Assembly: GCF_004379255.2 (NCBI RefSeq)
Contig: NC_056050.1
Span: 19,089,514 to 19,153,513, forward strand
DNA from: Salvia splendens
Lineage: Eukaryota; Streptophyta; Magnoliopsida; Lamiales; Lamiaceae
Length of the DNA stretch: 64,000 nt
Direction: 5' to 3'
Shown: positions 58,261 to 64,000 of the stretch, one piece after another
Numbering within the stretch: the stretch's first letter is position 1
Layout of the letters: each line of letters starts with the position of its first letter
Made by a program: the position numbers and the translations under genes
Notes under the pieces: model-generated
Seen by the model: only the letters and a program-made list of their open reading frames with translations
What the model was told of the DNA's origin: nothing
The model's database searches: none

Positions 58261-59375
58261 ACTTGTAGCTACATGACAACCATAAAAAATTGATGATGAA
58301 CGTTCGCCCTAAGGCAGACCTGAGATGTTCTAATGCATTGCGTTCACCATTTCTTGAGAGAGCAATAAAAGTGTCATGCAAGCTTACTCCAGATGAACGA
58401 GTTATGTATTACTGGTTGATGACCACTTACCACGGAAATGAGTAAGTGTTATGATATATACGAACAGGTTGTATCTTTGACCTAATAACAAATTAATATT
58501 TGTCAATATTTGTTTGAATGCCAGAGAACATATTATATACAATGACCGATTTGTTGAAGTCATGCTTTTGGAATTCTGTTCGTTACTGCCGCATCATGAG
58601 GTTTCTAGTGGAATAATTAGCGCCTTCTGCTCTGTACTTAACCATATGGAAGCTTTGAAATCGGTCCCTTCTCCAAAAATGCTATTTTTCACAACCTACC
58701 CTACAGTGAGTTAACCTAAACCATGATTTTGTAAGATGAATTTATGAACTAACTCTTGTGATGTTAACATGTGTAGCTTTACACTGTTGTGGAGACTAAT
58801 GGAAAAGTTAATGATGAGGACAAACTAGATGAATTTGCCTCAAACATTGACAAAGAAGTCAGCGAAATACCACACTTCAAATGGGGGGACATAGATATGG
58901 TATGTTGCTGTTGCATCCATGATACAACTGTAATTTAATTTGAGAAAAACCTCCACTAATATTTTCAACACTATCATCCATACTATGAAAAATATAGGTT
59001 TCCTTTGCATTCTCTGTTTCAAAAAGGTACTACACTATGTGCTTCTGTTTCCAACGAAAAGCAGTGGTGATTATAGATGCTTGTAAAGATGGAGAAGACC
59101 AAGATTTGCGATTCACCTACGGCTGCATTCCAGAGGCATTGGTATGGATGACACAGAGAACGTTCTTTTGTAAGTATTTAGCAATGATTGGTTGTCACAA
59201 TCAATGCAAATCAGTGATTAACGTACCTATTCAGAGATTGAAGATGAGTTGGAGAACGACAAACAATGTTGATGACAACGGGGTTTATTTGCTTAGACAC
59301 CTTGAAGTCTACATGGGTGAAAGAGAGGGTCAATGGAATTGTGGACTATCGACTAAAAACAAAGGTGTGCTTCAG

Positions 59376-61172
59376 TATTTACGAGCAAAATACAACCGTG
59401 TGTTGATGTTGGCAGGAAATAATCACAACGCGTTACTGAATAAAGAGCCGACATTTAAACATTATGCAAAGGTGAACAAGAAAAAAAAGATCAACGTAGA
59501 AAACATGATAGCAAACTATGGATCTCGCCAAATGGTTATGTCGTAACTTAAATTAGTGGATAAATTGTTCATTTCTTTCAAGATAGAATTTCTCTTGTTT
59601 TGAATCATGTTTTATTCAGCGGCTAGATGTCATTGGTACTACATATTGTTTCATCTCTAAGCAAAGAAAATTTTCCATTAAAATGACCATTAGATGATTT
59701 TCTATTGTTCATTGTAATATATATTAAACACATGTGTGTCATAGAATTGTTAGGTAGATCTGTGTCATCATAGACAAACAGAAGAGGCATGGCATAAAAC
59801 TACTACATACCAGATTGCAAAAACACGATTATACTCAAGTTTTTAACATATTAATAAAGCTAGTACGATTGAATCATGCAAAATCAATTATTAATAAAAT
59901 AGATATGCTTTTGGGTCATACTAAACAATTATATATGTCATATCAGAATATGAGTATATTGGGTCCTATTAAGGCAACATTAGAGTCATTATATAAAGCA
60001 AGTGTTTTATATACAAAAAACATAATCTACTATCTTGGGTTATAGTAGATGAATATAAGGGTCATGCAACGCTAATGGTAAATTGGGTAATAATTATCCT
60101 AATTTCAAGACATGACAAAAAACTATTGACAAACAGAATGTAAAATACAATTACGAATGAACTCCGTAATTTCTAACAACGTAACATTGTAAACAAATTG
60201 GTCTCCAAAAAAAACTTAAACTGACGTTAATTAAAAAAACGGAATACATTGTATCAAACATCAGAATTTCTTCTCGACCATATTTACGAGCAAAATACAA
60301 CTGTGTGTTGATGTTGGCAGGAAATAATCACAGCGTGTTACTGAATAAAGATGTTGCATCTAAACATTATGCAAAGGAGAACGAGAAAAAAATATCAACG
60401 TAGAAAACATGATAGCAAACTATGGATCTCGCCAAATGGTTATGTCGTAACTTAAATTTGTGGATCAAATTGTTCATTTCTTTCAAGATAGAATTTCTCT
60501 TGTTTTTGAATCATGTTTTATTCAGTGGCGGGATGTCATTGGTACTACGTATTGTTTCATCTCTAAGCAGAGAAAAATTTCCATTAAAATGACCATTAGA
60601 TGATTTCCTATTGTTCATTGTAATATATATTAAACACATGTGTGTCATAGAATTGTTAGGTAGATCTGTGTCATCATAGACGAAAAGAAGAGGCATGGCT
60701 TAAAACTACTACATACCAGATTGCAAAAACACGATTATACTCAAGTTTTTAACATATTAATAAAGCTAGTACGATTGAATCATGCAAAATCAATTATTAA
60801 AAAAATAGATATGCTTTTGGGTCATACTAAACAATTATATATGTCATATCAGAATATGAGTATATTGGGGCCTATTAAGGCAACATTAGAGTGATCATAT
60901 GAAATAAGTGTTTTATACACAAAAAACGTAATCTACTATCTTGGGTCATAGTAGATGAATATAAGGGTCATGCAACGCTAATGGTAAATTGGGTCATAAT
61001 TATCCTAATTTGAAGACATGACAAAAACTATTGACAAACAGAATGTAAACTACAATTACGAATTAACTCAGTAACACGTAACATTGTAAACAAATTGGTC
61101 TCCAAAAAAACTTAAACTGACAATTTAAAAAACGGAATACATTGTATCAAACATCAGAATTTCTTCTAGACC
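59376..61172. repeat. 0.9-kb tandem duplication spanning the 3' ends of both MULE genes
   Basis: 59376-60280 and 60281-61172 are near-identical direct copies, each beginning TATTTACGAGCAAAATACAA and ending ATCAGAATTTCTTCT followed by CGACC or AGACC. The unit covers the last 57 codons of the Ulp1-like gene, the spacer and the last few codons of the converging transposase. The second copy of the Ulp1 part has lost its frame (a deletion in GAACGAGAAAAAAATATCAACG), so the first copy serves as the gene end. Confidence 0.88.
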
Positions 61173-63840
61173 GCATCTTTTCTTTCTCTTTGAATTTGTT
61201 GCAATTCCTTGAATCGTGGTGACCCCACTCCTGACATTTCTTACATTGATGCAAAGGCTTGCTCTTAAGCTTCAAAGCCTTCTCCACTCTTGAAGGTAGT
61301 CTACTACCACCTCCCTTCGTGCTGACGACTTCAGGAGGTTGTACTTCTACTTCCTGGGGTGCCTCAGCACCATAAAATTCCTCCATTAGTTTCTTCTTCT
61401 GGGCTGTAGACGTTACTACGCCATCGGCAAAAATCTGTTGTCTTGCTTCACGAACTATAGATGTTAGCTCATGAACTTGATCAATATCGACAGAAACACC
61501 CTGGTATAGACCCAACATCTCTCCCAACAAAATTGCTTGTGCCTTCTTCTTCTCATCAACATAAACATGTGTTGCTACATCTTGGCATTGGATGGCATGA
61601 ACAACCTTAAGCAGAGGAGATTTCAACCATCGACCTCCAATCAGATTCTCAGGAATCAAGCGCATCTTTTTGTTCTTCAACACAAGAAAGATGTGGCACC
61701 AGTCCTAGAAAACATCTTACAACCACATTGACACACAGAATCCTCCACAGAGAATGAGACAGACCATGTGTTTGAAAAATGATCTAAAACCTTGTAAACC
61801 TCTGGACTTGAATCATTTGATATTGATATAAGGCTGCAATGGTTATAAGCCTCCAGTATCTGTTCTTGAATTTCCTTGAATGCACCATTTGTGAATATTG
61901 TAGATGCATGTTTCTCAAGAGACCACTCTGTTTTCATCTTTGCGGTAGTATTATAATCCAAATAATCCAGATTTGCAGAGTAGTTTCGTTGGGCATCAAC
62001 AGCATTGTTGAAATTCATTAAAAACACAACAAGGTTAGCCCTGGACTAAGTATACCTCTTGAAAAAACTATTATGAGATTCTGAAACAGAAGTCGTCTTT
62101 ATCAATGAACTGTTAGGGAAGTCCCTAAAGTATGCAGGAACCCAAAACCTTCTTGATTCGAACATAGAAATGAACCAATCAACGCCTTCAAGTTCATATG
62201 TCTTCATCACAGTCTTCCACTTCTCTTCAAACTATGTGGGTTCAATCAACTCAGACCAAATGCATGAATTCAAATCCTTTTAAAATCAGGATTACCGAGA
62301 AGTGACTTCGACACCTTTTCAACTACTTTTGCCATGATGTGCCACATACACCATCTGTGACGTGTATTCACAAGAACCTTTTTAACAGCAACTTTCATGC
62401 CCAAGTCTTGATCAGTAATTATCAACTTGGGAGCTATGCCATGCACTTGACAAACTGTTTGAACAACCACGAGAAAGAGTCTGCGCTCTCACTACAAAGC
62501 AAACCAGCTCCAAATGACACTGCGCGCCCATGGTTGTCCTTCCCAGTGAACGGAGCGAAAATCATTGAGTACCTTCAAAGAAACATACAAAATGTTTACA
62601 ACAATTACAAATGCATATTTATATATAAACTAATAGGTCATAATAAACACAAATGATAGCATAAAAGAAAAATGCATCAATTTTAAGTGGACAACATTTA
62701 CCTATTAGTTGAATACGTAGTGTCAAACGAGACAATGTCACCAAATTGCATGAAATTCATCTTAGCAATAGGATCACACCAGAATAAATGCATCAGTCGA
62801 CTACAAGAATCAACTTCATACTCGTACGTTAAGGCGTCACAATTTTCTTTCTTCTTCTTCATCTCGTCTATTATCATTTGGGCTTCATATCCTTCAGCGT
62901 ATCTTCTGATGTCCCGTGTGTAGTTACGGATGTCCAACACAGTACACCCAACAGACTCATATCCGCCCATCAATTCAGTCAACAACTTAAAAGTGAGAGA
63001 TGGACCAATATTAGTACCAACACAATCCGAAATAAATTTTTGATGAACATGTTCAAGTTTACGATTAAATCTCATGAACTTCTGGTGTTGTATCTCAACC
63101 ATGGGGTGGTTGTGTTCTTCGTTCAAATGTTGAATGACGTAACCACGATCAGAATCAAATTTGAATGCAACACCAGCATTATATCCACATTTTTTCGATT
63201 TACGCCGTCGTTTGGGTTGTTGATCGCTAAATTTCTGTTCACCTTCTCTGTTACACACCATGTAAAACCATATGGTGATATCATCAACCTTCTTTGAACC
63301 GTTCTTCCTTGTATCAAAAACAACACGTCGCCCATAGTTCTCGTAAAATTCAATTGCGTTGTCCAATGTGGGGAAGCTACGACCAACGAATGATTTAAGT
63401 TTTATAGGGCATTCTGGTGTATTTAAATCTGTAATAATTCAAAATCAGAAAACACCAAAAAAATAACTATTAATTAAATACAAGATTCCATCTACTGGAA
63501 TTAGAATGATAATAGGTCATAATAGGATGCAATAGCGTCATACAACTCATACAACTATCCTATACGAAAATGGGTCATACTATACACAAATAGAAGCATA
63601 GCGGAAAAAACGTTCATACTTAGTGCATATAAACGGTCGTACAATAATATGTCATAGCAACACCACAACTAAGTCAAACTTACATCATTACTAATATTGA
63701 TACAGAATCAAGAATAAAAATAATTGATTATAAAGATATGTCATCAAAGGATGATTTAAATCATAACTTGTATTCTCAACAATGTCATCGAAGGATGATT
63801 GATTATCTACATGCGAAGTAGATGGCGTTTCAGAATCCAT
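61147..63840 (-). pseudogene. MULE transposase with FAR1 DNA-binding domain and SWIM finger, broken
   Basis: Minus strand. Exon 1 starts at 63840 (MDSETPSTSHVDNQSS). The next exon, from about 63430, encodes the FAR1-type zinc-binding domain (FYENYGRRVVFDTRK...KKCGYNAGVAFKF...LNEEHNHPM) and the start of the MULE transposase core (FGDIVSFDTTYSTN, first Asp). After an intron at about 62582-62697 come MIFAPFTGKDNHGR and, in a shifted frame, KLIITDQDLGMK (second Asp) and RHRWCMWHIMAKV. Further left are the SWIM finger (CQCGCKMFSRTG) and a C-terminal knuckle (CKKCQEWGHHDSRNC). At least two frameshifts (about 62450 and 62270) and stops (about 62231 and 62048) break it. Such proteins cut MULE ends and are ancestors of the FHY3/FAR1 light-signalling factors. 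Confidence 0.8.
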
Positions 63841-64000
63841 TTCTGGAAATCTATATCATAACATAAACCAACAAATCATGATATCAAAACATTAAACACT
63901 ATCAATGAAAGTTCAGATACTTAAATTCATATGTCTAAATAAAAAATGTCCGCTGACAAGAAAAATGAGATGAATAACTGAAGTATATTGTATTAACTTA

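Larger units (their letters stand above)
53386..59546 (+). pseudogene. MULE-borne Ulp1-like protease gene, multi-exon, with in-frame stops
   Basis: The start is likely ATG 53386 (MVNTRASGSAPHDGK), spliced to YERTSAKTKLQKIPKAPR at about 53512. Later exons are basic and disordered (54810-54980, 55057-55250), then a globular part (55244-55830: WKIIELIQALNEKQ, GFGELRHFGI, LPEDLIKEIL, DTLLINPCGDGKCRTH), a helical part with EEEE (55952-56530), and finally the Ulp1-like C-terminal domain (58270-59546). That domain includes FFCKYLAMIGCHNQCKS and DDNGVYLLRHLEVYMG. In-frame stops at 55208, 55466, 55610 and 56180 break the N-terminal half; if any lies in an unrecognised intron the count is lower. The catalytic Cys of the D-C-G motif is Asn and the usual H-Y-Y histidine is not evident. 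In active relatives this domain removes SUMO-type tags; the role in transposons is unknown. Confidence 0.7.
52906..64000. mobile_element. Large decayed MULE with FAR1-type transposase and Ulp1-like gene
   Basis: The left boundary is taken where the TA tract ends and the sequence AAACCAATTATGG...GGCCACGATCTGG begins; GGCCACGAT also occurs near the end of the related element at 30592-33934. The plus-strand Ulp1-like gene and the minus-strand transposase gene converge at about 61 kb. The right end is beyond the window. MULEs carrying Ulp1-like genes are known in plants (Kaonashi/KI type). Both genes here contain stops or frameshifts. Introns and spacers are rich in TATGACC/GGTCATA words. Confidence 0.7.

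Overview
This window reads as nuclear DNA of a flowering plant. The genes have many short exons with GT-AG introns, the intergenic DNA is AT-rich, and plant transposon families fill most of it. Stowaway MITEs starting CTCCCTCCGTCCC, PIF/Harbinger elements, hATs, Mutator-like elements (MULEs), a Copia fragment and very long gypsy-like LTRs together suggest a eudicot, perhaps an asterid such as a Lamiales member. No species can be proven from the sequence alone.

Only three host genes look intact. (1) 3560-6080 (+) is a two-exon ankyrin-repeat/PGG-domain membrane protein of the BDA1/ACD6 type, with an odd cysteine-rich N-terminus. (2) 13428-19552 (+) is an 18-exon ABCF ATPase of the GCN20/ABCF3 type, 716 aa; every exon joins in phase. 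(3) 38345-40789 (+) is a three-exon type II membrane DUF604/Fringe-like glycosyltransferase, 506 aa. They are unrelated genes and do not form a cluster.

The rest is mobile DNA. 1-2702 holds the end of a long LTR next to a LINE RNase H fragment. 6665-11752 is a PIF/Harbinger element carrying a broken ORF1 and split by a 3.17-kb solo LTR with a perfect 5-bp target duplication. 22223-23669 and 34626-36613 are two sister Harbinger elements whose transposase genes are damaged in different places. 25855-28117 has a small MULE and a Pack-MULE-like element that holds the tail of a heavy-metal P1B-ATPase and a 44-bp minisatellite. 28745-34205 is a nest four layers deep: Stowaway, then two hATs, then a MULE with a Ulp1-like remnant. 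41659-47157 is a run of hAT and Stowaway elements and a 0.9-kb foldback. 47921-50990 holds a gene-terminal exon split by a hAT MITE, a Copia LTR with primer-binding site, a Copia integrase scrap and a dead Harbinger transposase. 51250-52870 is a MULE-like element with a nearly perfect 548-bp inverted repeat. 52906 to the window end is a large decayed MULE with a FAR1-type transposase on the minus strand and a convergent Ulp1-like gene on the plus strand.

I found no convincing new multi-gene system. The most unusual material is in the transposons: Ulp1-like proteins that lack the catalytic Cys, long hairpin loci, family-specific short words scattered through MULE non-coding DNA, complementary damage in the Harbinger pair, and datable nested insertions with readable target-site duplications.
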